DNA of 64,000 nt from Amyelois transitella (Eukaryota > Arthropoda > Insecta > Lepidoptera > Pyralidae): positions 5,766,001 to 5,830,000 of the forward strand of contig NC_083513.1 of NCBI RefSeq assembly GCF_032362555.1, in the 5' to 3' direction. Shown in pieces: positions 26,399 to 38,468 of this stretch (positions are counted from its first letter, which is position 1; every line of letters starts with the position of its first letter). A model generated the notes under the pieces. The model saw only the letters and a list, made by a program, of their open reading frames with translations. It searched no databases and was not told where the DNA came from. The position numbers were made by a program, and so were the translations under genes.

Positions 26399-29300
26399 AT
26401 GGTGAGTCACCTATGACGGCAGTGAAGTGTGAAATGGTGTACAGTGTGACCATGGACTGTTGGTCTAAGTGATACGTGGCTACGCTCCTCGTGAAACACT
26501 TTCCGCAGACCGGAAGTGCGAGAGTGGCTCGTTAGTTCCGAACACATAATTCTTGAATCAGTGTTGTGTTAACCAGTGATAAAACATAGTACCGTACTTC
26601 AGCTATTTAACCCCCGTGACACATCCAGTTGGACTCATCACAACACACCCATTAACTACACAATGCATGACATGACTGAAGTAAACATTGAAAATAAAAT
26701 TTTATTTTTGATAATTTTCAGAGCGACCTCAGCAAGAACGACGTCGAAAGTAAGTAAATTACATTTTTTTTAATTAACATTGTCATTATAGTAAGCGAAC
26801 ATTAAATAGAATAATCTCATTTGCAAGGAACCTATGATGTGAGACCTACATAAAATACTATTTTTTATTAACATCCAGACATAGAAATGGCAGATAGAAA
26901 TATCGAAACATGTCATCAAATAGAAAAACGTGCTTAAAAATAGTTCTTTACTATTATTTTACTTAGGAAACATGAAATACGATTGGGCATCGTAACAGCT
27001 ATGTTTAGATCCGTTTCTGAAAAAGGCATGCGTTGCTAGGAGATGCCGGCGGCAGCGCCAGTGGCACGGACACCGTGCGCGCGCGCTGCGTTCCAAATTT
27101 AAACTCTGGTGTCACGTGACCGCGCATCGCCGCCCGCCCAAACAGAGAAACTCCACTCGGATTTCACTGCATGTACTCTCCAAAATTTTCAACAACCCTG
27201 AAAGTACGCGCGCTCATAGATGATATAAAATGTCCTATTAGTTATTAATGATATCTTTAATAATTTGGATTTGATAATAGATAACAGGTATGATCACAAC
27301 AGCTGTTTTAATATATCGTGTCATTATCAAGGTCGTTATTGTGAACTTTAATCAGCTGATAAGGAGACGTCAATATACTGATGTCATGTGATTATAAAAG
27401 TTTTAAACAGCGGTGACATAGGACTTTTACTTAAGAGAAATAGTAATTGGTTTTGGGAATTTTAAAATTAACAGAAAACCATTCAATCGGGAATACAATA
27501 TAATGGGTCCAGCAGTTGAGTTTTTAAAATGATAAGACAACAAGACTTTTTTTTGGAAAATAATTTATTCCGTATTAGCAGAAAGGAGATTATTGAGGAG
27601 CAGAAAATAAAATCCAAAGCTTTTACTCAATTAAACAGAAATCATAAAATGGTTAAATAAGGTGACATTACGTATTCGAATTCTTAGTCAAAATGTTTTC
27701 GAAATGAAGTTCGAGAGATAAGTAGACTGGGCAACTTATTTTGTTTAGTTATCAAACTTTATTTTAATTTGAAAGTGAAAAAACAACTATTAGAAATAAC
27801 TTCTAATAAAGTTCCCGAACATGATAATACATATCTACTTGTTATCTCAAGTCTTATATGATTTCCAAATATATTTAATGGTAGACTGGTACAGAGATGA
27901 TAAAAAAAATAGAGAAACTCAGTTTTCCTATTTATTTAAAATTAAATTTGTAAATGTTACGTTAATATTTGCTCTCTGATGTAGAATTAGGGCACAGTTA
28001 CAATCGCGCTAATTTTAACTGTTGACTCACTTCACAGTGGGTATATCGAAACGCGCCACGAAAAGTATTATTCTGAGCGAAGAATGTGCGCCCACGCATC
28101 AGCCGCCCAGTGTTACCTGTTTTCGAGAATGTTCCTATTGCCATTCCAAATGTTGCTATTTATTGTACGATTATTTATAATATACAATATTAAAATGAAA
28201 CTTTTTACCAACTTAATATGAACGTTTTTATTTGTCGACCCTCTATAGGTATTATTCCTATTTCTGATGGCGATCCTATTAATTGAATATGTCTGTTTCG
28301 CAATTAAGCATGTAAATATTGACACTACTTTCTCAGACTTGTTTGAAACACTTATAAGACATTTACTTAACACCGAAATATTTTAAAAAGATTATGTTTT
28401 ATCCGAATTCTTATTTAGTTCGTTAGTGTCAACAAGTGTATACTTGTTAGTGTGTTTCAACGAATTGATTTTACCTAAATAGAAAAGCGATTATGATAAT
28501 TTTGTCAAAACTTTTCACAATAACCTTATCAGTTAATAACTTGCGGTGTTTAGTAAATCTCGGGAATAAATCTTAAATCAGCATAGCTAAGAATAATAAT
28601 AATTATCAGCTAAGAACTATTATAGATTTTTAATAAAAACAAACATTCAAAAACTAGGTCTTGTCGAGCCTTTTGTTATAAGAAACAAATGGAAAATGTT
28701 AGCATACAGTTCTTTGGTAGTTTTGCCTAATTTTGATTAATCCAGTTTCGGACGGCCTCTGTGTTGCGGCGGTAGTCGGTACGCTTGTCTGTGACACCGG
28801 AGGTCCCGGGTTCGAATTCCGGCCAGGGTATGATGAGAAAAGAACTTTTTCTGATTGTCCTGGGTCTTGGATGTTTATCTATATAAGTATTTATTATAAA
28901 ATTAAGTATCGTTGAGTTAGTATCTCGTAACACATGTCTCGAACTTACTTCGAGGCTAACTCAATCAGTGTAATTTGTCCCGTTTATATTTATATTTATA
29001 TTAAATTTGCTGACCGAGTACAAAATTTTACATACACATACATACATACATAAAATCACGCCTCTTTCCCGGAGGGGTAGGCAGAGACTATACTAAATTT
29101 TGTATGTTAAAATTGTTCACCTTATAAATGTGACTTAATATAAGGCATTTCTTCAGGGGCGAGCTTTGCCTTCTCCATCTACGACTTCGACGGTAGCGGC
29201 AAAGTAGATGCCTTCTACCTCGGAGATGTCCTGAGGGCGCTCAACTCCAACCCCATCCTGGCCACCATCGAGAAACTCGGCGGTACCAAGAAGAAGGGCG

Positions 29301-32153
29301 AGAAGCAGCTCACGGTACGTATTTATTTCGATTCCGGTGAACAATGTGCAATTAAGTATGTCACTTAGTAGTCGGGAATTAATTGATGATTGATTGAAGG
29401 GATGATATGATTGATGGATTCAGAGATGATAGAGCAATACATTTGTGAAAATAGGAAAGTAACACATTGAAATATTATAACTTTTTTGGTACGCAGTGGA
29501 GAGCATTTGACTTTTCCTACTACTATTTATTCACCATTTTCTCCCAACATCACTGCGTAATATACTCGTAAAATGGAAACTATCGTCGATTTTGTTTGCG
29601 AGACATAGTTGTCAAATAAGTACTTCAACATTTCATTTATCTTTGCAGCTCGAAGAATTCCTTCCCATCTACAGCCAAGCCAAGAAAGACAAAGACCAGG
29701 GTTGCTACGAGGACTTCCTGGAATGTCTGAAGCTGTACGACAAGAACGAGAACGGCCTTATGCTCGGCGCTGAACTCACACACACCCTCCTTGCGTTAGG
29801 TCTGTACTCCATGTTATTCCTTCTACTTACTTTTTATTTCCCATTAGAATTAGACTTTTTATTTTAGAAATAAATATTCGATTTGGAGTATGTTAATAAA
29901 TCCATTTATTAAATAAAGGTATAAGGGTTATCAACGCTCAGCCTAAACCATATATACCATATATCTTCGATATATAAAATAGAATACCCCAGATATACAA
30001 CACGGTTAAACACGAACGTGAACGCCAGGATGATGATTTAGAAAGTTGCTTTAAGATAGGAATTCTAATTAAGAATTTTAAACATGTTCTATGCCGTACT
30101 ATATAGCTTTGTTATAAGAAAAAGTTTTAAAGCGCATTTTACATACTCCCAATGCAGGTTAATACAATGGGCCAGCCCCCGTAGCAGGATGCGCTACTCT
30201 GTTTTTATCTAAACTAGCGCTGTCTCGTTTCACGTTATAAAAAAAGCGAAATATCGATAATTTTTCGCGCGATTATAACGGCTGATATAAACGGCAACTT
30301 TCAGATGTTGCTGATGAGCTGATGTTAATATAAACTTTGCTTGTAGATAGAACTATGTTTATTTATTTGTAGATCCATTTATTTTTAGTCTTGTAAACAT
30401 CTTTGATGTGTCAATAAGAGCGTTTGGCATTAAATTACTCTCCAGTGGACGTCATAAGACCTTTGAGCAAACCATTTGGCTGACAGCCATAGATACATGC
30501 AACCAAGCTTTACACTGATAGATGGTATTGTTTGTGCATTTATTTCCATTGGAACATGACTTGGTAAATTACATTTTTCAATTATACCTAATAATGATGA
30601 ATATAAGACATAGTTATTAAATGTATATTCAATTCATAGACAGTAAATGTAGACAGGATACATAAATATCAATTAGGCCGATACCGACAAATAGACCGAT
30701 AACGATTTTAATCTTATGTTAAATATTATTGAAGGCTTAGAAAATATCTTTAAAATGAATGAAAAAAGGAAGTGTGGTCATGAATGGTATGCAAGAATTA
30801 AAATGTCGGAAAGATGAGTTCGAGGGAAAGGCTTATAAGGGTTTCATATTTAGGACGGTGAGCTAGCAACCTTTCACTATCACTAAATCTCAATTCCATC
30901 TTTAACTTATGTAGCCAAACCTCGTGAATATTGACTCTGTTTGCTTCGTAAGAGATCGTGATAAGTGTATATTGTGTTTACAGGAGAGAAACTGGAAGAC
31001 AACGAAGTCGCAGAAGTCGTAAAGGACTGCATGGACCCTGAAGATGACGACGGCATGATCCCCTATGCACGTAAGTATAAATAAATTTAGACACTTAAAA
31101 CTCAATTCCTAAAAACAAAAAAGTCCTGGAAAACCTTGGCTACCTGTGTAAATAATACAAATGTTGTAAGAAGGTTACATAAGTGTACACCTTAAATTTA
31201 GTGTCCAATGCCAATGTACTGTTATAATTAAGTATTATCTTTCCCCCTATTAATATCTACACAATGTAGTATAGAGATCACAAGGCCATATTATTTGCAT
31301 GATTTAAGAAATTCTGACTGTGAATACCTTTGCACTTCCCTGTAGTTATAGAAATTAGCTAATCTAGAGCTCCAAGAAGATAATATACAATTCTTATATT
31401 ATCCTTAGTATCAAACCCATGTAGACATTAGTTGGTTTGTGTGTGCCCCTGTCTTACCAGTTGTACATTTTCAGCATTCCTGAAGAAGGTGATGGCGTAG
31501 AAGACTTCTCATCTCGTCATAACTTTAGTTATAAGATCGTAAGTGAAAGTCAAGGATGCCGCTACCGCAACTCTTCGTCTTGCTTTTTTGCAGAAGCTTT
31601 CAATGTGTATTACAAAACCATGGAGCTTATAAACTGCTGGAGATGTTAATCAGAATACATTGAGTAACTTTCTAGTTAGGGCAAATTTTTATGTCCAGAG
31701 TAAATATTACCAGTGTTGAAAGTTATTAACGGCTAAGAGGCATTATTTCAGTTTAAGTTAAAATGAACTCAAATTAAAACTAACTAAACTACTTATAAAA
31801 TAACAAAAAAAAAAAAAACGCACACCTCTATATATTTTTTAAAGTTAGGTCACAAAATTTCATATCTCCAGTGGTTTATTGGTTTATCTTCTAGGTACTC
31901 TGTTGAACTAATATTGGGCTTATTCATTTATTGACATTTCATCTATGTTCTCCGAGGATTTTGCGTCACTAGCATCACTCTTATCTTGAAACTTTTATAT
32001 CTTCGGTATAACTTTATTCATCAGCTAATAACCAGATTGAAATGTTTTCTTGCGCTAACTTTTGTGATTGTGTTTTCAGCTTTCCTTCGGAAAATGTGTG
32101 ACGGTTGGGGATTCAAGCCCGCGGGAGAGGGGGAGGCGCCGGCGGAGGGCTAA
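26399..32153 (+). CDS. Mlc1: Myosin essential (alkali) light chain, isoform with long C-terminal exon
   Basis: The essential light chain wraps the lever arm of muscle myosin heavy chain. Exons: 26399-26401 (the ATG alone, directly followed by GTGAGT), 26722-26749, 29157-29314, 29649-29799, 30984-31070, and last exon 32080-32153. Product: 166 residues. Diagnostic insect MLC-alkali segments are [68 protein letters not shown] and [17 protein letters not shown]-hand loop 1 (residues 20-31) lacks the acidic twelfth residue, so calcium binding is doubtful there. The third, [12 protein letters not shown], is closer to canonical. The single-codon first coding exon is an unusual feature. This isoform ends [15 protein letters not shown] followed by EAPAEG. 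Confidence 0.96.
27020..27180. promoter_or_regulatory. GC-rich island with CACGTG palindrome in Mlc1 intron
   Basis: This patch is much more GC-rich than its surroundings. It contains the palindrome GTCACGTGAC (27111-27120), a site for bHLH-zipper factors such as MITF/TFEB or USF, a CG-alternating run near 27.08 kb, and GTTGCTAGG near 27.03 kb, which resembles half of an RFX X-box. It could be an enhancer or an alternative promoter. Assignment is by composition and motif only. Confidence 0.35.
28745..29010 (+). repeat. tRNA-like SINE, full copy, in Mlc1 intron
   Basis: The head carries a polymerase III B box (GGTTCGAATTCC, 28809-28820) about 65 bp downstream of its start, with a plausible A box in GGTAGTCGGTACG. 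The body continues through GATTGTCCTGGGTCTTGGAT and a GAGTTAGTATCTCGTAACAC segment to a TTTATATTTATATT tail. Confidence 0.8.
29034..29090 (-). repeat. RTE LINE 3' end fragment
   Basis: ACATACATACATAAAATCAC then CCTCTTTCCCGGAGGGGTAG is the extreme 3' end of the RTE family, as at 47124 and 57067, heavily 5'-truncated. Confidence 0.75.
29315..32079 (+). other. Mlc1 introns 3-5, no further genes
   Basis: AT-rich introns lie between the Mlc1 exons at 29649-29799, 30984-31070, 31475-31500 and 32080. They contain a degenerate SINE fragment at 30848-30935 (GAGCTAGCAACC and CCTCGTGAATATTGAC) and poly-A near 31.80 kb. Nothing else coding was seen. Confidence 0.6.
31475..31500 (+). CDS. Mlc1: Mlc1 alternative last exon (short isoform)
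   Basis: A 26-nt exon behind a good acceptor (TTTTCAG) takes the same phase-1 splice from the exon ending at 31070 and reads PFLKKVMA then stop TAG at 31498-31500, giving a 150-residue product. Most insect alkali light chains end in this way, so this is probably the common isoform. The pair of alternative 3' exons is also known from the Drosophila Mlc1 gene. Which muscle uses which form cannot be told from sequence. Confidence 0.9.
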
Positions 32154-32340
32154 CTGCGCGGGCGCCGCCTGACAACCGTTGCCTGCAGTCCATCTTTTTA
32201 TAACACCCCGTATACCAACTTAGATACGGACGACCCCTTTTTTATACGACATCAATTTTGTACAACTCTCAATCTATCACTGTACATACTAAAGTAAGAT
32301 TAAATTAAAATACTGTAAACACACGTTGTACGTGTTTTTT
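32154..32340 (+). terminator. Mlc1 3' UTR and polyadenylation region
   Basis: After the stop at 32151-32153 comes a GC-rich start of the UTR, then an AT-rich stretch with overlapping ATTAAA-like hexamers at about 32299-32310 (AGATTAAATTAAAATAC) and a downstream GT-rich run (CGTTGTACGTGTTTTTT). This is the expected order for cleavage and polyadenylation. The exact site is inferred. Confidence 0.5.
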
Positions 32341-32878
32341 AAATTTATTATTATTTATTAAGTTTATAATGACAAAAATACAAAAGCCGTAAATTATTTT
32401 ATAATAAACTGTTAAAAATTTCATCCTTTGTGCTGTCTTCAATTCATGCATAAATACCTATTCTTAGGTAACGTAGACAGATATCAAGACAAAGAAAATT
32501 AAAAATTGGCGCAGAATTAAATATGCAAAGTATAATAAATTAAACAATAATAAGATAAAATTTTCACCCCACATTCTGTATATATTTCTTTCAATACAAA
32601 CTGTTATCAGGATATCACCCATGAAAACCGTAACATATATTTGACGCCAGGTCGAAACTATCTTCATGCCGAATTTCATTAAAATCGGTTTAGTCGTGAA
32701 AGCATAACATTTTTAAATCTATTTTTAAAGCACTGCTATGCGTCAGCCATCCCATTCCCTTTATCAAAGCAAATCATTATCAGTTTTAATAATTTGGTAA
32801 AATGAGATAAGCATATGGACTTACTACAAAATACTTATAATGGTAATAACTAATAGTACAGGTGGTCCAGGTCCATTT

Positions 32879-32927
32879 ATTGTACAAATGATACCAGAAT
32901 ATCCCATTTTGGTATCATTTGTACAAT
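32879..32927. repeat. Perfect 18-bp inverted repeat with 13-nt loop
   Basis: ATTGTACAAATGATACCA at 32879-32896 is followed by its exact reverse complement at 32910-32927. Confidence 0.95.
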
Positions 32928-34197
32928 GAATATATAATTTGAATCTCAATTCTGTCACTAAGCTGAAGACTGGTGGCTCTATCTATCCCGCTAGGGATAT
33001 AGACGTGATCATATGTATGTATGTTGTACAATCAATGAATAGAATCAATGGTACAGGACATGGTCTAGCGGGCTTTCTTTTCTATGTTAAAAAATTTTCT
33101 TAACTAACATGTGATAAGAGAATTATAAAGTATTCCAATAGGCACGATCACGCACGGCATAGGGGTCCTAGAAGAGTAAAAAGACTTGAGACTTATATTT
33201 TCGTACAAACATAAAATCACACCTCTCTCCCGATGGGGCCCTCATCTTCCCAGTTGCAGCGGACTTTGCATAGGTACAACAAATCCGGGGCATTAATCCA
33301 ACTGCCTAGTTAGTTCCATCGCCTTCTTTTGCCTATTTATATAAGATGCCATCTTCCAAAGGTTAAAAAATATATACTAATTGCATAGTGCCAGACCAAC
33401 CAGACCCCTAGAATTGAAGCTAATAGCTGGAAAAAACATTCGGGGAATGCCAGGACCAAGTTGGTGAGAAAACACGTGCAGTGTCTCTAAACACTACCTG
33501 GCCTGTTTTTTAGAAATACTCGTAAGATCATCAGTTAAAGTAAATATAGCTGCCTGATAAAAATAATGTAGACGTAGTTTAGTTTATAATAATTATTCAT
33601 TTAAAACGTAAGATATTTCCTAAAGCTAGTTGTCTTGCAAGAGTTTCAATAATTGAACGGAAATGGCTCTATTCCACACATCTACTGGTGAAATCTATCA
33701 ATGGATTGGCACAGTTTACTTGGAAGCTCATAGGAACCTTTGAATGCTTCAACTAATGAATGTATTATAGCATTCAAAAAATCTGATGCCAGGTCTTTTG
33801 TGAAAATTAAGTCACAAAAAAGTTAATCATTCAAATCGTACCTTATAATTACATACATACATACATTGGACAAAAAACTTGGTAAGGAATAAGTCTTGTA
33901 CTTTAATACAAAGTAATCTCAGCTGATCGGCCAATTTGTACACATCTGGCTCGAGCTTGGCACAGGAACCTCGTAATTAATTGTAGTTTAATTTGAACTT
34001 AAATCAAAATTTCAGTACACTCTGTACATAAATCTTTTTAAAATTGGCAATCCATAATATATATATATATATATATATTTCTTTTTTCAATATTAAATCT
34101 CATAAATATATAAATCTCCCGTGAACAATGTATTCTCCCGTCCACATTCTATTCTAAGTATAATTTAATATTGTGAAGTTGACGTTGTTGATGAAAA

Positions 34198-34377
34198 TGC
34201 TGCAGTGCAGTTTGTTACCGCTTCTTCTGCACTGACGCCTTGGAAGCGGCAGTAAACTTAGTTTTTAAGTAATTTATTTGACGTCAACCAAGTTGTTAAA
34301 CCATACGACAATTATTAAGCGATATAATAATATCCTATAATAATGAATAAAAATTTTGAATTTTGAATTTTGAATTT
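34198..34377 (+). repeat. LINE-type 3' UTR with (TTGAATTT) tail
   Basis: The text from TGCAGTTTGTTACCGCTTC through AAGCGGCAGTAAACTTAG and GACGTCAACCAAGTTG to ACAATTATTAAGCGATAT, then tandem TTTGAATTTTGAA, is a repeat end I know from many moth genomes. A second, shorter copy with ACAATTATTAAGTGATAT and TTTGAATTTGAATT lies at about 62127-62215. Its parent element is not present here. Confidence 0.5.
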
Positions 34378-35280
34378 TGTACCTTTCATTGTAATTTTAG
34401 TGTTTTTACCCTGTATTAAAGTCGGATAAGTTTATTTTTTTTATTCGCCGCTTACTATTAGCTGGTTATTCGGTTTATATAATTTCAATATCGAAATGAG
34501 TAAGTTAAAAAAAACTATCTGAAAGTAAAGTAGTCAAAACAGTAGCGCCTTTCTATGCAAGAGATGAGTTCCATCATTTTTTATATGGTCTGCCTCACTC
34601 CACTGGTCAATGCCCGATCAAAAACAGGGCATCCAATGGGTACCGTTTGCCAAATTCTCCCTCGCACTCATGCCAGGAAAAATGGCGCGGAAACTGTTTT
34701 CCCGGCATCAATACACGCGCTCGGCTGCTCTCGGCTGCGATCGAGTAAACTCGTCAATCGCATTGTGAAGCTGTGATTGAGTGTTACCATTCAGTATATA
34801 GATCCAATTGTTGGGGAAATTATGTAACTTTGTTTTTGACGCGGTGGATCAATAAGAAGACCACCACCGACACCGACCATAGTAAGCGCTCAAATCTAAG
34901 AAGAAGAAGTTTCATAAATTATTACAATAAAGGGGACCTAGTGAATTAAATTTGAGAAATAAACTTACGTAAGTATTTTTTAGTTTAGTTACCTCTAAGA
35001 CTGATGTTAAATTAACTTGATGCTAAGGTATTATTTTTATATTAAGTAGGAAACGATTTTAAAAGACTCATCTGTTGTGTCCGAGGAACATAACCATAGT
35101 TAGTAAGGTCTGTGTTTATACTAGCTATGACTTATCTAGGCTAAATGATGTTACCTCTTTTCACGATTTATAATTAGAGAAAATAATGAGAGGCTAAGAA
35201 ATCATAAAATCTTACCAAAAATAACAAAAATGTATTAAAACTAGTAACTTTATTTATAATTTATTATATTGTAATTCCGG

Positions 35281-35472
35281 GGATTTTCCTCAGCATATAC
35301 GGGCAACACCGCCGTTTCTGGGGATCGGGGCGGAGTTTCCGCGCGCGGCAGTGTTTATCTCACCGGCAAGCGCGAGTGTGCGTGCGTGTACTATACCTAC
35401 TGTACTTTATGTTTACGTTGTTTGTGCAGTGATAACGTGTGTACCTGAACGCCGGAAAGGCGATTATTTGTC
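35281..35472 (+). promoter_or_regulatory. GC-rich promoter and untranslated first exon of a plus-strand gene
   Basis: GC content jumps here and the block contains GGGGATCGGGGCGGAG and CGCGCGCGGCAG. It ends with a donor, GTC followed by GTAAGG at 35473. The next acceptor (CCAG, 36424-36427) opens an exon with an ATG, so this is read as promoter plus 5' UTR exon. The transcription start is not resolved. Confidence 0.55.
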
Positions 35473-36427
35473 GTAAGGACTTTACTACGTATATTTCCGT
35501 TTCCGTTGCGGGTAGCATTTTCTTAAAAGACCATGAAATTATAAAAAAAATACTCGAAGAGGGTAGATTTGCATGAAACTGAATAATTTTTCGGTCTTAC
35601 GAGAAAAGTAGTCTTATTAAATAACATTAATAGGAATAAGTTCCTCAGTTGTTTTACAACAAGTAAAATCCATGCCCAATCTTTGGGGTGTTCTTAAATA
35701 CTACAGATCCCCGTAAACCCGTAAGTAGGTACACCTCTAGTTTTAAAATAAAGATTAAATAATGTTGATATATCAACATCGTAGCTAATAAACATACACG
35801 TATGAATGACATCATATCAATCCATTAGGTCGGGTTGTGTTATATGACTCAGAATAAAATAAGTACTACTAATTGAAATGATCGATAATGAGATTTGGAA
35901 CAAAACAAATTGAACAGAAATTAAATTTATTTCAGGTAAAATTAATGACGCATTTAATTCGGCATTAGGGTAGTATTGGTAAGATACCTATATCAATTTA
36001 TTGCCAAATTAAATGTCACAAAACCTTATCTCTCAGATAAGGTTTAGCTATTTATTACTGTCTCGGATATTGGACTATTAAGAAAAATAGAAAATATTTT
36101 GATAACACTGTTTGTTTCGAATAGGCCTAAATGTAATTTTAGTCGTGAATGTTTATTTTTTACCAATTAATTAATACAGCTAATTTAAGTGAAGTACTTA
36201 CTATTTTTTTTTGTCAGTAGTCTCGTGTTTTATCATAACTCAGTCTTGCACTAAGTCTAAGGTTAGCAGTTTGTACAAATTCGTTGGAAACTATGCTTAT
36301 CTCACGTTTGAAACCTGTACTTTTAAACGTAGCCGACTTCCAAAACTAAGCAGCAACTTTTTGAATAAAACAAAAAATCATTAATAAGTATCTACCTATA
36401 TACATAAAATGATATGGTTATTTCCAG

Positions 36428-36518
36428 GTGCTAGTAGTATCGCAGTGACTGACAAATATGGCCGATGTGAAGGAATCTCCTGCGACGCCCAACAAACTGG
36501 CGGACATACATAATGCAG
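36428..36518 (+). CDS. First coding exon of an unidentified gene (rest not found)
   Basis: After a TTTCCAG acceptor, 30 nt of leader precede ATG at 36458-36460 in good context (ACAAATATGGCC). The reading frame MADVKESPATPNKLADIHNA then stops at a donor, GTAACT, with one base of the next codon (G). The protein start is hydrophilic and I do not recognise it. No downstream exon in the correct phase with convincing coding sequence could be found to the right edge, so the next intron may exceed 27 kb, or the exon is short and overlooked. The tRNA and LINEs to the right would then be intronic. Confidence 0.6.
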
Positions 36519-38468
36519 GTAACTTCTTATTGCTGCATTCTATTAAACTTTTATATACATTATCAAATGGAGGTAGGTTAGGTTAGGTAAAAATCGATTA
36601 AAAACAAAGTCATCACATCATCTCTCCCATTAAAATGATTTGATTCTTTGTTTTTTTTCCTACTATGGACATGACACCACTCTCGCACAAACAAATTTTT
36701 TCAAACAGAAATATCCAGTGAACAGTCTCAAACTGAATTTTTATCCAACACCACGTACAAAAACTGATAAAATCCGATTGGGTAATTTATATCTTAAATC
36801 ATGCACAGTAAAATCCAAGCTTTTATAGGTATAGAAAATATAATATGAAAAAAAAAACTATCTATTAATAGACATCTAGATCTAAAATATAGTTGAAACG
36901 ATCATTTCATACCGCATTACCTACACTAAACACAATTTATTCTAGGAATGTAATAGTGTAACGTATGCTTTAATCATTCATGATTTAACATTGTTATAAT
37001 TGTTTAGAGATGCCATTCTTCCACCGCGGGAAGCAAGTTGCATATTCCCACCTTAAATAGATACGTACTGTTAGACGCAGGTGTTACAAAAAGCTTGCTA
37101 TTCAATGGCTTTTTCGTATGATTTCAAATGATGCATAATGTGTACACTATACTATACAAGAGATTGTGTTTATTCTAGCCACGATAAGATAACTTGTAGG
37201 TATTATATTTTTATAAAAGAGGCAAAGAAGTGTTATGATTTATAAGATGACATTTAGTGTGTTTTTGAAAATTAGAAATAGAAAAGCATCGCGTTGATGT
37301 CTTTTTAATTGAAAATTAATTTAAAATTTAGATAAGTAATTATTCTGTCATATAAGTGCATTATTAATATTGTGACATTAAATAAAGTGTTGTTTCTTAA
37401 ATAATAAACTTTTATAAAAATGTCAGACGATGAATAGGGCGAGGAATAATAAAATTATTTCACCAAAAGTAAATGTAAAACCTTACAGCGTTCTCTATAA
37501 AAGGAACGGAACCTCTTACATAGACTATTATAACTAAAATAATGAAATAACCATAGGAATAAAATTGTCCTTCTGTCTTTAAAAGACAAAAAATCTAAAA
37601 AATAGGTTGCAATAAAGGCAACTTTAAACATTTAATAACAATTTATATGAACGTCCTTAGAAAATTTACAAATAGCAGGTATCCTACGGTACCAGCCGCC
37701 AAAGACCTTAGACTACTCGTAGCATAGCTGTTGTTTTAACTTTGCAAATGGAATTTCAGTATTTGTCAGTGCATTTAAAACTAACTATTGCATAAATATC
37801 AAGTTAGTTAAAGTATGACACCCCAAGGATATTTAACGTTTATTTACCGTTTGAATAGACAATGGCTTTTGAGAATCTTGAAAACGAAGTATCCAACCAT
37901 AATAAAAATTGATAATTCCCGAAGCTTAATCTTCAATACGCTTCCAGGTAGATGGATCCCATACCTGTGTGGGTGAACCTATATGTAAGATAATTCAGTT
38001 AAATTGAATTAGAACACCATTAACAAAGAATCACGTAAAAAGTAATCAACACGTCTTTATTGCTTACGGGATAGATAGAGCTAATAGTCTCGAAATTTGA
38101 ATGATAATAATTAGCTGAACGAAAAAAGTAAAGCATTTCAAAAGACACTAGGGAACTCAATTTTGGTGTTGAATTTCGTGGAAGTTTAAAATTAGGCAAA
38201 TAAGTATCATGCAGTCTTTAGTAGATGGTAATTGAAACAGCCTCCAAATTATCTAATATGCGGACATTTTTTGCGAAACTGCAGATGATGACTCATGGTA
38301 TTGAGGCACAAATAAATCATCGTTTTTATTTTCTATCTAAGTTGTTTTCAACGTAAAATTTCAAATACATATGAACGAAAGTGATCACACAGCATGACAG
38401 ATATTCAGCCCCAACATCGTTCACTCGAGAGACGGATTGTGTACCATAAATTTGCATATCTCATCGTA
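36519..38468. other. AT-rich non-coding stretch
   Basis: There is no convincing exon. It has a short TAGGT triple near 36.58 kb and a fragment of the abundant SINE, minus orientation, at about 38057-38112 (CTTACGGGATAGATAGAGC). It probably belongs to the long first intron of the gene starting at 35.3 kb. Confidence 0.5.

Larger units (their letters stand above)
26750..29156 (+). other. Large second intron of Mlc1
   Basis: A 2.4-kb intron separates codons 1-10 from the rest. It holds a GC-rich island (27020-27180), a tRNA-like SINE (28745-29010) and a short 3' end of an RTE LINE (29034-29090). First introns of insect muscle genes often carry muscle enhancers, so regulatory content is plausible but is not shown here. 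Confidence 0.6.
32341..35280. other. Intergenic region downstream of Mlc1, repeat-rich
   Basis: It holds an 18-bp perfect inverted repeat (32879-32927), a SINE fragment with GTATG tail (32937-33033), a decayed RTE 3' end (about 33209-33245), an (AT)n run near 34.06 kb, and the 3' end of a LINE-type repeat (about 34198-34377) ending in a TTGAATTT tandem tail. No splice-supported gene was found. Confidence 0.5.

Noticed and set aside
28745..28830. Possible tRNA gene by B-box sequence
   Set aside because: It lacks a closed cloverleaf and is followed by a SINE body and tail, so it is the tRNA-like head of a SINE.
36571..36588. TAGGT/TTAGG units resembling the insect telomere repeat
   Set aside because: Only two full TTAGG units are present, which is expected by chance and does not indicate an interstitial telomere.
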